Assembly: GCA_963787645.1 (NCBI GenBank)
Contig: CAWBDS010000011.1
Location: 806,001 to 870,000, forward strand
Length of the DNA: 64,000 nt
Source of the DNA: Palsa-504 sp963787645
GTDB lineage: Bacteria > Actinomycetota > Actinomycetes > Streptosporangiales > Streptosporangiaceae
Direction of reading: 5' to 3'
Below the pieces are notes generated by a model. The model searched no databases. It was not told the DNA's origin and saw only the letters and a program-made list of their open reading frames with translations. How positions within the stretch are numbered: the stretch's first letter is position 1; each line of letters opens with the position of its first letter. The position numbers and the translations under genes are program-made. Positions 1 to 8,865 of this stretch are shown here, piece after piece.

Positions 1-384
1 AACATGGCCGAGGCGGTGTCGTACGCCAACGCGGGGCGGTACGGGCTGGGCTCAGCGGTTTTTTCCCGGGATCGGCGGGCGGCGATGAACGCGGCGCGGT
101 CGCTGCGCACCGGAATGACCTCGGTGAACTCGGTGATCGGCTTCGCCTTGGTGCCCGCGCTGCCGTTCGGGGGGGTGGGGGAATCGGGGTTCGGGCGGAT
201 CCACGGCGCGGACGGGCTGCGCGAGTTCACCCGGCCCAAGGCGATCACCAGGCAGCGCATGAAGCCGATGTTCAACGTGCTGACGTTCGGGCGTTCGGAC
301 AAGGACCTGCGGCGGCTGGTGATGCTGGTGACGCTGCTGCACGGGCGGCTGTACCGGCCGCGGGGATCGCGGCGGGGGCACTAA
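1..384 (+). CDS. Aldehyde dehydrogenase family protein, C-terminal part (5' end outside window)
   Basis: The reading frame is already open at the left edge, so only about the last 127 residues are visible. The stretch PFGGVGESGFGRIHGADG followed by a short basic segment is the typical C-terminal signature of NAD(P)-dependent aldehyde dehydrogenases, close to where the oligomerisation domain begins. The catalytic Cys and Glu lie upstream of the window. About 40 residues follow the usual end of the family domain; they are Leu-rich and Arg-rich and may form a membrane-associating tail, as in class 3-like enzymes. The substrate cannot be told. The stop overlaps the stop of the convergent gene by a few bases. 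Confidence 0.85.
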   Translation, partial: NMAEAVSYANAGRYGLGSAVFSRDRRAAMNAARSLRTGMTSVNSVIGFALVPALPFGGVGESGFGRIHGADGLREFTRPKAITRQRMKPMFNVLTFGRSDKDLRRLVMLVTLLHGRLYRPRGSRRGH

Positions 385-1280
385 GTCTCGGTCGTCGTTT
401 CGGTCGTCGTCTTGGTCGCTGCGGCGAGGGTGTCGGCCAGGGTGAAGTGGCCGGCCAGGCCGGTCTCGTGCAGGTGCTCGGCCAGATGGGCTGGGAGGCC
501 GGCCAGGACTATCCCGGCGGGGATTCGCTGTTTCGCGGTGAGCAGCGCGGCTAGGCCGGAGGAGTCCCAGCTGGTCAGGCCGGTCAGGTCCAGGACCAGT
601 TTTGCTGGTGCGGTCAGGTCGTTGATGGCTTGGGTGAGCTGGGCGGCGGAGCCGAGGTGCAGGGGACCGGTGACGGTCAGGACCGTGCAGCCGCTCGTTT
701 GCTGCTGGTCCAGGGCGAAGGGCGGGCCGGGCGCGGTCAGGGCGAAGGTGATGGTGGCCAGGGTGCCGGCCGGGCTGGAACGCAGGGTGGCCTGATCGGC
801 GACTTGGCGAACTAGGAAGAGGCCGTGGCCGGGCTCGGTGCGCCATTGGGTGGCGTCTTGCTGGTGGCCGTCGCCTTGCTGGGCGTCGCCTTGCTGGGCG
901 TCGGTTTGCTGGCCGTCGCTTTGCTGCTGGGGGCCGGTGGCCGGGGGCGGTGGGGCGCCGTCGTCGCTGATCTGGCAGCGCAGGGCCTGATCGGTTTTCC
1001 AGACCTGGAGCCGGCCGTGGCCGGCGCCGTGGCGCACGGCGTTCGCGGCCAGTTCGTGCACGGCGATGACCAGGTCGTCGGCCCGGCCCGGCGGCAGGCC
1101 GGCCTGGGTGGCGTGCGCGGCGACGGCGGCGCGCAGGGCGTACAGCGAGTCGGCGTCGAAGGCCTGGTCCAGGATCGGGGCGCTGGGGGCGGTCGGGACG
1201 GTCGGCGCGGTCGGCTCAGCGGTGAACGGGTCGGGGGCTGGGGGTTGGAGGGGAGGCTGGCCCGCGGGGTCACTGGTCAT
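381..1280 (-). CDS. Anti-sigma-like HATPase domain fused to a STAS domain
   Basis: The 299-residue protein has a Pro-rich leader, then an RsbW/SpoIIAB-like ATP-binding domain at about residues 40-180 (N box ELAANAVRHG, G1-like DDG, G2-like GHGLFLVRQVAD), and a STAS domain of the SpoIIAA/RsbV type at about 195-290 containing DSSGLAALL with the serine normally phosphorylated by the partner kinase. Kinase and antagonist are usually separate proteins; here both modules are in one chain. A Gln/Asp/Gly-rich insert lies between the G1 and G2 boxes. The gene overlaps the upstream MEDS-STAS gene by 11 bases, so the two are translationally coupled. A stress or second-messenger signalling role is inferred; no sigma factor gene is visible nearby. 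Confidence 0.8.
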   Translation of the reverse strand: MTSDPAGQPPLQPPAPDPFTAEPTAPTVPTAPSAPILDQAFDADSLYALRAAVAAHATQAGLPPGRADDLVIAVHELAANAVRHGAGHGRLQVWKTDQALRCQISDDGAPPPPATGPQQQSDGQQTDAQQGDAQQGDGHQQDATQWRTEPGHGLFLVRQVADQATLRSSPAGTLATITFALTAPGPPFALDQQQTSGCTVLTVTGPLHLGSAAQLTQAINDLTAPAKLVLDLTGLTSWDSSGLAALLTAKQRIPAGIVLAGLPAHLAEHLHETGLAGHFTLADTLAAATKTTTETTTET

Positions 1281-2133
1281 CGACGGTCACCAGGCTCAGG
1301 GCGGGGATGTCGGCCGCGCCCAGCAGGACGAACCGGGCGGCCAGGGCCGGGCGGCAGCGCAGGATCAACCGCCGGGGCGCGGGCAGACCGCGCGCGGCGT
1401 CCAGGATCATCCAGGCGCACGAGACGTCGATGAAGGCCAGCGGGGTCATGTTGACGGTCACGTCGCCCTCGAGCCGGACCGCTTCGGTCAGCGCGAGCGC
1501 GAGGGACTCGGTGGCCTGGTAGTCAAGTTCCCCGGCCAGCCGGATGCCGGGCGGCGCGTACTGGCGGCAGATGCGCAGCATCACGTCGGCGTGGTATGTG
1601 GCGGCCGCCACCGAACGCGTGTGGAACGCGGCCACCGAGGCCAGCGTGACCGGATCGAACCGCTCCCGGTCGTACTGGCACAGCACGGACACCGCGGTAC
1701 CGGCCATGGCCGCCGCGACCTGCTCCTCGAACTCGGGCAGCTGCTCGACCCCGGCGACCGGGCGCAGCGCCCAGCTCATGTCCACCGCCAGCCGCAGGCC
1801 CTGGTCTTTACCCGCCTCCACCTCGCGGGCCAGCCAGGACAGGGCCTGGTCCGTGCTGAACGCCTGCCCTTCCAGCAGCCGGCCTTCGTAGTTGGCCGCA
1901 ACCAGGTGGCCGGAAGCCAGCGCTTGTTCGACGGCGATGCCGCGCCGGGCCAGCTCGGCGGTGGCCCGGTCCGGGGTGGCGTCGCTCAGCCACACCACCT
2001 TGAGGCCGCCGTTCAGCCCGTCCCGAACGAACGCGGCGGTGAGGTCGAACAGCTCCTCGGGCTCGCCGAACGTCAGGCAGGCATGGTCGTTCACGGTCAG
2101 GTCCGTGATCTGCGTGTCCGCGCTGATCGTCAC
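1270..2133 (-). CDS. MEDS domain protein with C-terminal STAS domain
   Basis: The 287-residue protein starts with the pattern of a MEDS (DcmR-type) sensory domain: DHACLTFGEPEELFDLTAAF, then KVVWLSDATP, and later LAVDMSWALRP with a conserved acidic helix. This region occupies about residues 10-185. The last 95 residues look like a STAS domain, with LAFIDVSCAWMILDAARG at the phosphoacceptor loop. In actinobacteria such proteins sit next to anti-sigma-like ATPases, and the next gene is exactly that (11-base overlap). It lies 19 bases downstream of the GMC oxidoreductase gene, so the three may form one transcript. The ligand of the MEDS domain is unknown. Confidence 0.75.
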   Translation of the reverse strand: MTISADTQITDLTVNDHACLTFGEPEELFDLTAAFVRDGLNGGLKVVWLSDATPDRATAELARRGIAVEQALASGHLVAANYEGRLLEGQAFSTDQALSWLAREVEAGKDQGLRLAVDMSWALRPVAGVEQLPEFEEQVAAAMAGTAVSVLCQYDRERFDPVTLASVAAFHTRSVAAATYHADVMLRICRQYAPPGIRLAGELDYQATESLALALTEAVRLEGDVTVNMTPLAFIDVSCAWMILDAARGLPAPRRLILRCRPALAARFVLLGAADIPALSLVTVDDQ

Positions 2134-2152
2134 CGGGTGTCCCTGCCTTTGC

Positions 2153-3799
2153 CTAGCCGCGGGCCGCGCCGGCGGCGGCCATGGCGTCGACGGGATCGGA
2201 CGGGTCGGACGGGGCCAGCGGAGCCCGCCCGGCGATGAGATCGGCGGCGCGCTCGGCGATGGCGATCGTCGGCGCGTTGGTGTTGCCGCGGGGCACGGTC
2301 GGCATCACCGACGCGTCGACCACGCGGAGTTGGTCCACCCCGCGGACCCTGAGCTCGGCGTCCAGGACGCTGCCCCAGCGAGCCTCGCTGCCCATCGCGC
2401 AGGTGCCGACCGGGTGGTACAGGGTGACCACGCTGGTGCGCACATAGTCGAGGAGTTCGGCGTCGGAGCGGACGTGGGGGCCGGGCGAGATCTCGCTGCG
2501 GCAGATGGCCGCCATCGGCCGCGCGGTCACGAACTCCCGGGCCATCTTCAGCCCGGCCAGCAGCGCCCGGGCGTCCCCGCCGCCGTCGGACAGGTAGCCA
2601 GGATCGATGGCGGGCCGGTGCCGCGGGTCGGCGCTGCGCAGCCGGATCCGGCCTCGGCTCTTCACGTCGATCAGCCCGACCAGCACGGTCATCGCGCGCT
2701 GGGCCGGGTCGGCCAGGCCCTGGTTCTTGTACGCCGCGGGCAGCACGTGCAGCTGCAGGTCCGGCGCGGGCAGGCCCGGCTCGGAATGCGCGAAGCCGCC
2801 CGATTCGGCCACGTTGCTGGCCACCGGGCCGCGGTGGGTGAGCTGCCAGCGCAGCGCGCCCAGGTTGCCGGTCTTCTCCCACAGCCCGCGCACCCGCGGG
2901 GTGGACCAGATGACCGGGAGCACCGGGTGGTCGCTCAGGTTCGCGCCCACCCCCGGGCTGTTGAAGACCGGCTCGATGCCGGTGTCGATCAGGTGGTCGG
3001 CCGGGCCGATGCCGGACAGCATGAGCAGCTGCGGACTGTTGACCGCGCCGCCGCACAGGATGACCTCGTCGTTGACGTGGGCGGTCTCGGTCTGGCCAAG
3101 CCGAAGGTAGGTCACGCCGACGGCCCTTTTGTCTTCGATGAGGATTTTCGTGACCAGGGCGTCGGTATGCACGGTGAGGTTCGGCCGGGACATGGCCGGG
3201 TGCAGGTAGGCGACGGCGGCCGAGCATCGCCGCCCCTTGCGCTGGGTGACCTGGTACCAGCCCACGCCGTCCTGGCGCGGGCCGTTGAAGTCGTCGTTGG
3301 GCGTGGCGCCCTGCTCGCGGGCGGCGGCGATGAACGCCTCGCAGGCCGCGGACTTGTACCTCGGGTCGGTGACCGCGAGCGGACCGCCCGCGCCGTGGTA
3401 CGGGGAGGCACCGCGCGAGTTGTCCTCGGCCCTTCTGAAGTACGGCATGAGGTCCTCATAACCCCAGCCGGTGCAGCCGTGCTCGTCCCGCCAGGTCTGG
3501 AAGTCATGGCGGTTGCCGCGGATGTAGATCATCGCGTTCATGCTGCTGGACCCGCCGAGGACCTTGCCGCGCGGCCAGTAGACGGGCCGGCCGCCCGCGC
3601 GGTGCTGGGGAACCGTGGTGTAGTTCCAGTCGTAGGCGGTCTGGAACAGACGGCTCAGCGCGGCGGGGGCCCGGATCTCGTCGGGGTCATCGGCCGGCCC
3701 GGCCTCCAGCAGCAAGACCTTGACGCTGGAATCGGCGGACAGCCGGGCGGCCAGAACGCAGCCCGCGCTTCCGGCGCCGACGATGATGTAGTCATACAC
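2153..3799 (-). CDS. GMC family FAD-dependent oxidoreductase (choline dehydrogenase-like)
   Basis: The full-length 548-residue protein begins with the FAD-binding motif YIIVGAGSAGCVLAARL, followed by the GMC signature GKVLGGSSSMNAMIYIRG near residue 80. The C-terminal catalytic region has YHPVGTCAMG with the base His and a later NTNAPTIAIAERAADLI with the conserved Asn. Members oxidise alcohols such as choline, glucose or long-chain alcohols using FAD. The substrate here is not determined; an aldehyde dehydrogenase lies at the left edge but on the opposite strand, so a betA/betB pair is not supported. The ATG is preceded by AAGGAG. The two signalling genes downstream may share its transcript. 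Confidence 0.88.
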   Translation of the reverse strand: MYDYIIVGAGSAGCVLAARLSADSSVKVLLLEAGPADDPDEIRAPAALSRLFQTAYDWNYTTVPQHRAGGRPVYWPRGKVLGGSSSMNAMIYIRGNRHDFQTWRDEHGCTGWGYEDLMPYFRRAEDNSRGASPYHGAGGPLAVTDPRYKSAACEAFIAAAREQGATPNDDFNGPRQDGVGWYQVTQRKGRRCSAAVAYLHPAMSRPNLTVHTDALVTKILIEDKRAVGVTYLRLGQTETAHVNDEVILCGGAVNSPQLLMLSGIGPADHLIDTGIEPVFNSPGVGANLSDHPVLPVIWSTPRVRGLWEKTGNLGALRWQLTHRGPVASNVAESGGFAHSEPGLPAPDLQLHVLPAAYKNQGLADPAQRAMTVLVGLIDVKSRGRIRLRSADPRHRPAIDPGYLSDGGGDARALLAGLKMAREFVTARPMAAICRSEISPGPHVRSDAELLDYVRTSVVTLYHPVGTCAMGSEARWGSVLDAELRVRGVDQLRVVDASVMPTVPRGNTNAPTIAIAERAADLIAGRAPLAPSDPSDPVDAMAAAGAARG

Positions 3800-4234
3800 G
3801 GCGGTCTCCTTCTCGGGGACAAAGGGAACAATAACGCGCCGTGGCCGGTGCTGGGGGTCTTGGGGTCATGCGGTGTTTCGGCGGCGTGCTTTGGGTGCCG
3901 TGTTTGGGTGCGGTGTTTTGGGTGCGGTGTTTTGGGTGCAGGGCCGCGTCCGGGTCCGGCGGACCCCCGAGAACCGCCGGACCTCGGACGCTGGCGATGT
4001 CACCGTCCCGGTGTTGGGCACTCACGGTAACGGCGGCGGGGCATCCCTGCTTGTCGCGGCCGCCGGCGACCATCGCTGTGATTACTCATCGTAGTCGAAC
4101 TGTCTCACGTCGTCAGCGTGATGGGAAGATCGGGGGCGGCTCGGTGGTCACGTTTCGGTCGCGGGCGGCGGGGCGGCGGGGGCCCGTTCGGGGCGCGCGG
4201 GCCGGAGGGCGGCGGGTCGCTTAGGGTGGAGGCC
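3800..4234. other. Intergenic region with short GTGTTTTGGGTGCG direct repeats
   Basis: Divergent promoter space between the GMC oxidoreductase (minus) and the cobalamin adenosyltransferase (plus). Around 3875-3945 a 14-base unit close to GTGTTTTGGGTGCG recurs three to four times with drift. No convincing coding frame is seen; short open frames here have no RBS and no family resemblance. Confidence 0.5.
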
Positions 4235-4834
4235 ATGGCGCATGATCGCAGCGAGAACCCGGTCGTTCTGTCCCGGATCTATACGCGTACCGGTGACGAC
4301 GGCACGACGGCGCTGGGTGACGGCAGCCGGACGGCCAAGACCGATACCCGATTGGCCGCTTACGCCGACGTGGACGAGGCCAACTGCGCGATCGGGATGG
4401 CGATCACGTTCGGTGAGCTGCCGCCGGACGTCGCCGCCATCCTGGCCCGGGTGCAGAACGAGATGTTCGACGTGGGCGCCGACCTGGCCACCCCGGTGGT
4501 CGAGTCGCCCCCGTACCCGCCGCTGCGCATCGACGCAGAGTATGTCGAGCGACTCGAGGGCGAGTGCGACTCCTACAACGCGGACCTGCCCACCTTGCGC
4601 AGCTTCCTGCTGCCGGGCGGGAGCCGCGGGGCGACGCTGCTGCACGTGGCGCGGACGGTGACCAGGCGAGCGGAGCGCAGTGCGTGGGCCGCGGCCGACG
4701 AGCACGGCGATTCGATGAGCCCGTGGCCGGCGCGATACCTGAACCGGCTGTCCGACCTGCTGTTCATCTTGTCCCGGGTGGCCAACGCCGGGCACGGGGA
4801 CGTGCTCTGGAAGCCCGGCGGCGACCGAGGCTGA
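4235..4834 (+). CDS. PduO-type ATP:cob(I)alamin adenosyltransferase
   Basis: The 199-residue protein converts cob(I)alamin plus ATP to adenosylcobalamin. Visible marks are the N-terminal IYTRTGDDGTTALGDGSR (ATP-binding loop), the AAYADVDEANCAIG helix, FLLPGG, and the closing ARTVTRRAERSAW and LNRLSDLLFILSR helices that carry conserved Arg, Glu and Asn residues of the trimer interface. Length and order match MMAB/PduO enzymes. The frame is open upstream, but the ATG at 4235 is chosen because it follows GGTGGAGG and the family begins here. In actinobacteria this gene usually lies just outside the ATP synthase cluster. Confidence 0.9.
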   Translation: MAHDRSENPVVLSRIYTRTGDDGTTALGDGSRTAKTDTRLAAYADVDEANCAIGMAITFGELPPDVAAILARVQNEMFDVGADLATPVVESPPYPPLRIDAEYVERLEGECDSYNADLPTLRSFLLPGGSRGATLLHVARTVTRRAERSAWAAADEHGDSMSPWPARYLNRLSDLLFILSRVANAGHGDVLWKPGGDRG

Positions 4835-4944
4835 GGTTTTGCGGGCGCGTAGCGGTGCGGGGCGGTCGCCGGGCGCGGCGCGGCCGCCCGGGCGGCGCGG
4901 GTAGTGGGGCTGCGGGGCCGCTCGGGGCGCCGGGGCCGCGTAGG

Positions 4945-5521
4945 GCGGCGCGCGGAGCGGCCCCGGCGCGATGACGGCACGCTGGCGCGGGTGCACGACG
5001 CGCTGCGCGCCCGGGTTCCGGGGCGCCGCCGGCCGGGACCCCGAGCCGACCGCGGCGGTGATCGACTCCCAGTCGGTCCGCGCCGCCGACACCGTGCCCA
5101 GAGCCAGCCGAGGGTGGGATAACGCCAAAAAGTGAACGGCAGGAAGCGGCATATCGCGGTGGATGCGATGGGCCTGCTGCTGGCGGTGGTGATCACCGCC
5201 GCGTCCGTCCAGGACCGCGACGCCGCCCGGCCGCTGCTGTGGAACCTCCACCGCTCCTGCCGCATCCGGCTGATCTGGGCTGATGCCGTTTACACCGGCA
5301 GGCTCAGCGCCTGGGCCGTGACGTTGAAGATGAGAATCCAGATCGTCGCCCGGCGCAGCCCGCACGCGTTCGAGGTGCTGCCCCGCCGCTGGGTGGTAGA
5401 GCGGACATTCGCCTGATCAGCAAGCACCGCCGCACCGTGCGCGACTACAACGCCTCCCGGCCAGCCACGAAGCCATGATCTTGCGGGCCATGATCCTTCT
5501 CATGGCCCGGCGCCTGGCCTA
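4945..5521 (+). pseudogene. IS5-type transposase remnant (DDE, IS4 superfamily)
   Basis: Pieces of one transposase appear in different frames. About 4960-5130 reads as RVHDALRAR ... AAVIDSQSVRAADTV ... GWDNAKK, and 5132-5416 continues with NGRKRHIAVDAMGLLLAVVI, the IS5-group DDE core, then WADAVYTGRL and PRRWVVERTFA. After 5416 the frame shifts, and the tail reads like SKHRRTVRDY and an MARRLA end near 5521. A stop codon after KK and the later frameshift make it nonfunctional. Terminal inverted repeats are not obvious, so the ends given are approximate. Confidence 0.7.
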
Positions 5522-5659
5522 GCCCGCAAACCGACCGGATCATCACTTCGGTCAAGCGGCGGCGCTGCACGCATCAGACCGCTGGATCAGCCGAGCGCCG
5601 AGTCGCCGGTGATCAGCAGGGTTACGATCAGCACGTAGCCGAGCCCCGGGGAGGCAGAT

Positions 5660-6544
5660 GTGCGCCCGCTGGTCATCCAGGTCCCCTCGCCGCTGGGACT
5701 TCGGCCCAGCGGCGTGGAGCTGGCGCCGGAGGTGCTGCGGGCAGTCGGCCTGCATTCCGTCCTAGGCTGCGACGATGCGCAGCACGTGGCGGTGCCCCCC
5801 TATGACGACCGGCGCGACAGGGCCACAGGCGTCCTCAACCCCGATGGCATCGCCGAAGTGGCCCGGTCCCTGGCCGAGGCAATCCAGTCCGCGTTGCAGG
5901 CAAATCGGCTGCCCGTGGTGCTGGGCGGCGACTGCAGCATTGTCCTGGGCCCGCTGCTAGCTCTCCGGCGGCGAGGCCGCTACGGCCTGGCCTACCTGGA
6001 CGGGCAGGCGGATTTCCAGCATCCCGACGATGAGCCCAACGGAGAGGTCGCTTCGCTGGATCTCGCCCTCGCCACCGGCCGCGGCCCCAGACCGCTGACA
6101 GACCTCGACGGTCTCGCGCCCTTGGTCCGTGCCGAGGACGTCGCGCTGCTCGGTTACCGGGACTTCGACGACAACGACCGTTTCGGCAGCGAGCATGTGC
6201 GCGACAGCGGCATCACCGTGCTCGACTACCGAGATCTGCGCGCCGGAAGCATTCCGCTGATCCTTGACCGTGCGCTGGCCACCGTGACCAAGCCAGAGTT
6301 GCAGGGTTTCTGGGTGCACTTTGACGTGGACGTGCTCGATGACGCCATCATGCCGGCCGTCGATTACCGCAACAAGGGCGGTTTGAGCTGGGATGAAGCA
6401 GCTCAATTGCTGCAAGGCCTGCTCTCTCAGCCAGGCGCCTGCGGCCTGGAAGTGACGATCTACAATCCGAACCTTGACCCCGACAGGACCATCGCCCGCC
6501 AACTCTGCGGACTCATCGCGCGCTGCGTCCCAAGCGCCGGTTAA
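5660..6544 (+). CDS. Arginase/agmatinase-fold protein with substituted metal ligands
   Basis: The 294-residue protein has the ureohydrolase layout: VVLGGDCSIVLG at residues 86-97, AYLDGQADF at 111-119, HFDVDVLDD at 220-228 and GLEVTIYNP near 262-270. Ureohydrolases bind two manganese ions through His in GGDHS, Asp-His-Asp in DAHxD and two Asp in DxDxxD. Here the first His is Cys92 and the His of DAHxD is Gln116, while the Asp ligands are kept. Enzymes of this fold hydrolyse guanidino or formimino compounds; activity with this ligand set is uncertain. The start follows GGGGAGG. No pathway neighbours are present. Confidence 0.8.
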   Translation: MRPLVIQVPSPLGLRPSGVELAPEVLRAVGLHSVLGCDDAQHVAVPPYDDRRDRATGVLNPDGIAEVARSLAEAIQSALQANRLPVVLGGDCSIVLGPLLALRRRGRYGLAYLDGQADFQHPDDEPNGEVASLDLALATGRGPRPLTDLDGLAPLVRAEDVALLGYRDFDDNDRFGSEHVRDSGITVLDYRDLRAGSIPLILDRALATVTKPELQGFWVHFDVDVLDDAIMPAVDYRNKGGLSWDEAAQLLQGLLSQPGACGLEVTIYNPNLDPDRTIARQLCGLIARCVPSAG

Positions 6545-7428
6545 TTCCCCCGGAGCAGCACGACAACCCGCCAGCTCCGGCTAGGCCGCGCGATCGGGGG
6601 CACCGACCCAACCCAGGCACCGAATTATCAAACGGTCACTAAGTGTCAAAATGTCGGTCCAGGACGAAGGCTCACCATCGAAGCGACGATACAGCTTTGA
6701 CCGTAGGTCACGAATATGGGCTGCTCCCGATCGCCAGACCGGAAGCGGCCCATGGCCCGTCGGCCATCAGAGTAGGCCCGGACCCGAGCTATCGCGTCGG
6801 TCTTTTCGTCGGGCCGGATACAGCTCTGGCCCCTCCCGCAGGGGAACGGCCATTCCTCAGCTACCTGCCGGGAACGACCAGCTCATGTAACTACAAGATC
6901 ACCCGTCGGCTCGCGCTTCGCGCGCCTGGCGAGGCGCGAAGCGCCCGGCCACACCATCCCGACGCCCGGCGGATGCTAGTGCCGTGTCGGGTGGCGTATG
7001 CCGCTATAGGCCAAGGTGGCACGTCTACGGACAACCCTCGACACCCCCGCCGCAGGCTGGTCATCCAAGGGACCATCCAGCTCTGACCCAAACGCGGCCC
7101 ACGGTAGCATCGCGTCCCGCCATCGGCGCGATGCTACCGCCGCCGAGCCCGCTATGGAGCGGCGTTGCCATCGGGCAGCGCCGAGAGAACCCCGGAAATG
7201 GTGCCCTGCGGGCGATGCATTCTTCCGGGTGGGACGCGGCAAGCCGCGCCCCGCAGGGCCGCCGGGCGAGCGCGGCGGGCGGGACCCCGGACCCCTCGGG
7301 TCGGCCCGGCAAAGGCCGGACCGACAATTCGTCACGCCAAGGTCCCGGCCCGCGCCGGGCAAGCCTGGCCGCCACGTCCTCCCGGGCGACGGCGTGGAAC
7401 CCGCACCGCCGCCCGGGCAGGGCAGCGG
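6545..7428. other. Noncoding stretch with a strong stem-loop
   Basis: About 880 bases without a credible gene. Open frames exist on both strands but they are Arg/Pro-rich, lack RBS and overlap each other. The one distinct structure is a perfect inverted repeat at 7102-7139 (listed separately). A shorter GC-rich hairpin is visible near 6908-6940. Confidence 0.5.
7102..7139. repeat. Perfect 13-bp inverted repeat
   Basis: CGGTAGCATCGCG at 7102-7114 is exactly complementary to CGCGATGCTACCG at 7127-7139, with a 12-base loop. No T-tract follows on either strand, so a classical intrinsic terminator is not supported; it could be a protein-binding palindrome, a T-less terminator or the relic of a small mobile element. 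Confidence 0.7.
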
Positions 7429-8037
7429 TCAGCCTGAAGCAGGTCTTACCACGGCGGGGAACCCTGTCCATCGCAGCTCCGGCGGGAGGTGCCCGGCGTC
7501 GTTGAAGCTGATCAGCCCGGCCGGCAGTCCGGGCAGGTAGGCAATGACCGTCAGCGCGCAGTTCATCTGGTTCAGGCCCAGCCAGCGCCACGGCGGCGCG
7601 CCCAGCGCCTGGCTGACGAACCAGCCGATGAGGAAGTTGTGCGTCACGATCAGCTCATGCGTGTCCTCCTGTTCGCCGTCTGCCCGCGCGAATCGCTCGA
7701 GCGCTGCGGCGGCCAGTTTGGGCCCGTCCACAAGCTCAGCCGCCGAGAACCCGGCGAGAAAGCTCGCAAAGCCCGGCGGAAGGCCGCCCGGATCGGGGGC
7801 GAAGGGAACGTAATCCCCGGCAAGGTCACAGGCACATACCGGAACGCCAGGCAAGCTGGCGGCGATCAGGCCCGCTGTCTGGGCAGCCCTGGGCAGCGGG
7901 CCGTGATAGATACCGCGGAACGGCACGTCCTTCAGCCGCTGTCCGGTCAGCTGTGCCTGCCGCTCACCCGTTTCGCTGAGCGGACCGTCATGAGGGTCCG
8001 CCTCACCGTGCCGCACCAGGTACAGAAAATGAGTCAC
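7429..8037 (-). CDS. Histidine phosphatase (phosphoglycerate mutase-like) family protein
   Basis: The 202-residue protein opens with THFLYLVRHGEADPHDG, the RHG catalytic motif with the phospho-accepting His, followed by LSETGERQAQLTGQRL. The second catalytic His is in LIVTHNFLIGWFV. The Arg of LPRAAQTAG also fits the phosphate pocket. Such enzymes remove phosphate from small metabolites or proteins; the substrate is unknown. The open frame runs 324 bases further upstream, but the GTG at 8037 is chosen because it sits directly before the conserved motif and follows GGAGGC. Confidence 0.85.
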   Translation of the reverse strand: MTHFLYLVRHGEADPHDGPLSETGERQAQLTGQRLKDVPFRGIYHGPLPRAAQTAGLIAASLPGVPVCACDLAGDYVPFAPDPGGLPPGFASFLAGFSAAELVDGPKLAAAALERFARADGEQEDTHELIVTHNFLIGWFVSQALGAPPWRWLGLNQMNCALTVIAYLPGLPAGLISFNDAGHLPPELRWTGFPAVVRPASG

Positions 8038-8282
8038 CAGCCGCCTCCAGGTATCGGATATCCGCAAGCTACCGCGCCGACGCGCATCAGGACGACCATC
8101 CCCATGGAACCGGCAGGCCCCAAAGGCAGGCGGGCTCGTCAAGCACCGCGTGGTGGCCGGGCAAGCCCGGCCACCACCCACGAACCCCCGGCCGCCCCGG
8201 CCGGGAAACCGGCCGGCTGGGCACAGAATGTGCGGGGCCGGGCTCCGCACAGCCGGCCACCGTCCGCACAATGCCCGCACAA

Positions 8283-8312
8283 GCACAGTGCCTGCGTGTG
8301 CGGGCACTGTGC
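8283..8312. repeat. 10-bp perfect stem-loop
   Basis: GCACAGTGCC at 8283-8292 pairs perfectly with GGCACTGTGC at 8303-8312 across a 10-base loop; related GCCCGCACA words flank it. It lies upstream of the histidine phosphatase gene and may be an operator or a decayed element end. Confidence 0.55.
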
Positions 8313-8530
8313 GCCGCGTTTCCGTCTCGGTCCCCTCCTGCCTGACCTCACCCCAGCCCAAGGGGACCCGAGGGCGAGGTCAGGAACAAGTTCGGCTCTG
8401 CTACGCGAGCGCTGGCGCAGGCAGGAGGGGGGACCAATCCGGAAACGCACTGACGGGTAGAACTCATCACACCAATAACGGAGGAAACTGCAAAGCACAC
8501 CAGGCGGGCCGCCGCGCAAATGACCGGAAG

Positions 8531-8740
8531 GTGCAAGGCAATGTCCTGCCCGAGATGCCGCCCCGGATCAAAGCCCGCCTGTTCGCCATCTTCGACATCG
8601 CCATCCACTGGAACAAGGCAGACCGGCAGGTCACCGTCCGCGCCGAGATCACCGAATCCACCCTCCGGGCCGTCCAGGACATCCTGAACCCCACCGAGAC
8701 GGCTTCACCGACACCAACCCCGGCCAGCCCGAACTCGTAG
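8531..8740 (+). pseudogene. C-terminal stump of a recombinase (serine recombinase-like)
   Basis: An open frame ends with LPEMPPRIKARLFAIFDIAI, then HWNKADRQVTVRAEI and TLRAVQDILNP. From memory this resembles the C-terminal tail of large actinobacterial serine recombinases (pattern 'KARLF..fd....WNK....v...aeit..tl.a...il.p'). The catalytic resolvase domain is absent, and the upstream frame does not resemble the family. It is likely a remnant of a lost integrated element. No RBS is seen at the GTG used here. Confidence 0.5.
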
Positions 8741-8865
8741 GGCATCTAACCAACACCCCTAGAGACAGTAGAGTGCCGCACTCATCGGTCCGGCAGGCTG
8801 CGCCCGAGTGACCGGTGAGGCTAGCGGGACTGCTGGGGGCACGTGAAGCGGGCCGCGCTGGCCGG

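Noticed and set aside
2153..3799. GMC oxidoreductase as betA paired with the left-edge aldehyde dehydrogenase as betB
   Set aside because: The two genes are on opposite strands with two signalling genes between, so pathway pairing is not supported.
6643..7086. 147-codon plus-strand frame and overlapping minus-strand frames
   Set aside because: No RBS, no recognisable domain, mutually overlapping, odd composition; treated as noncoding.
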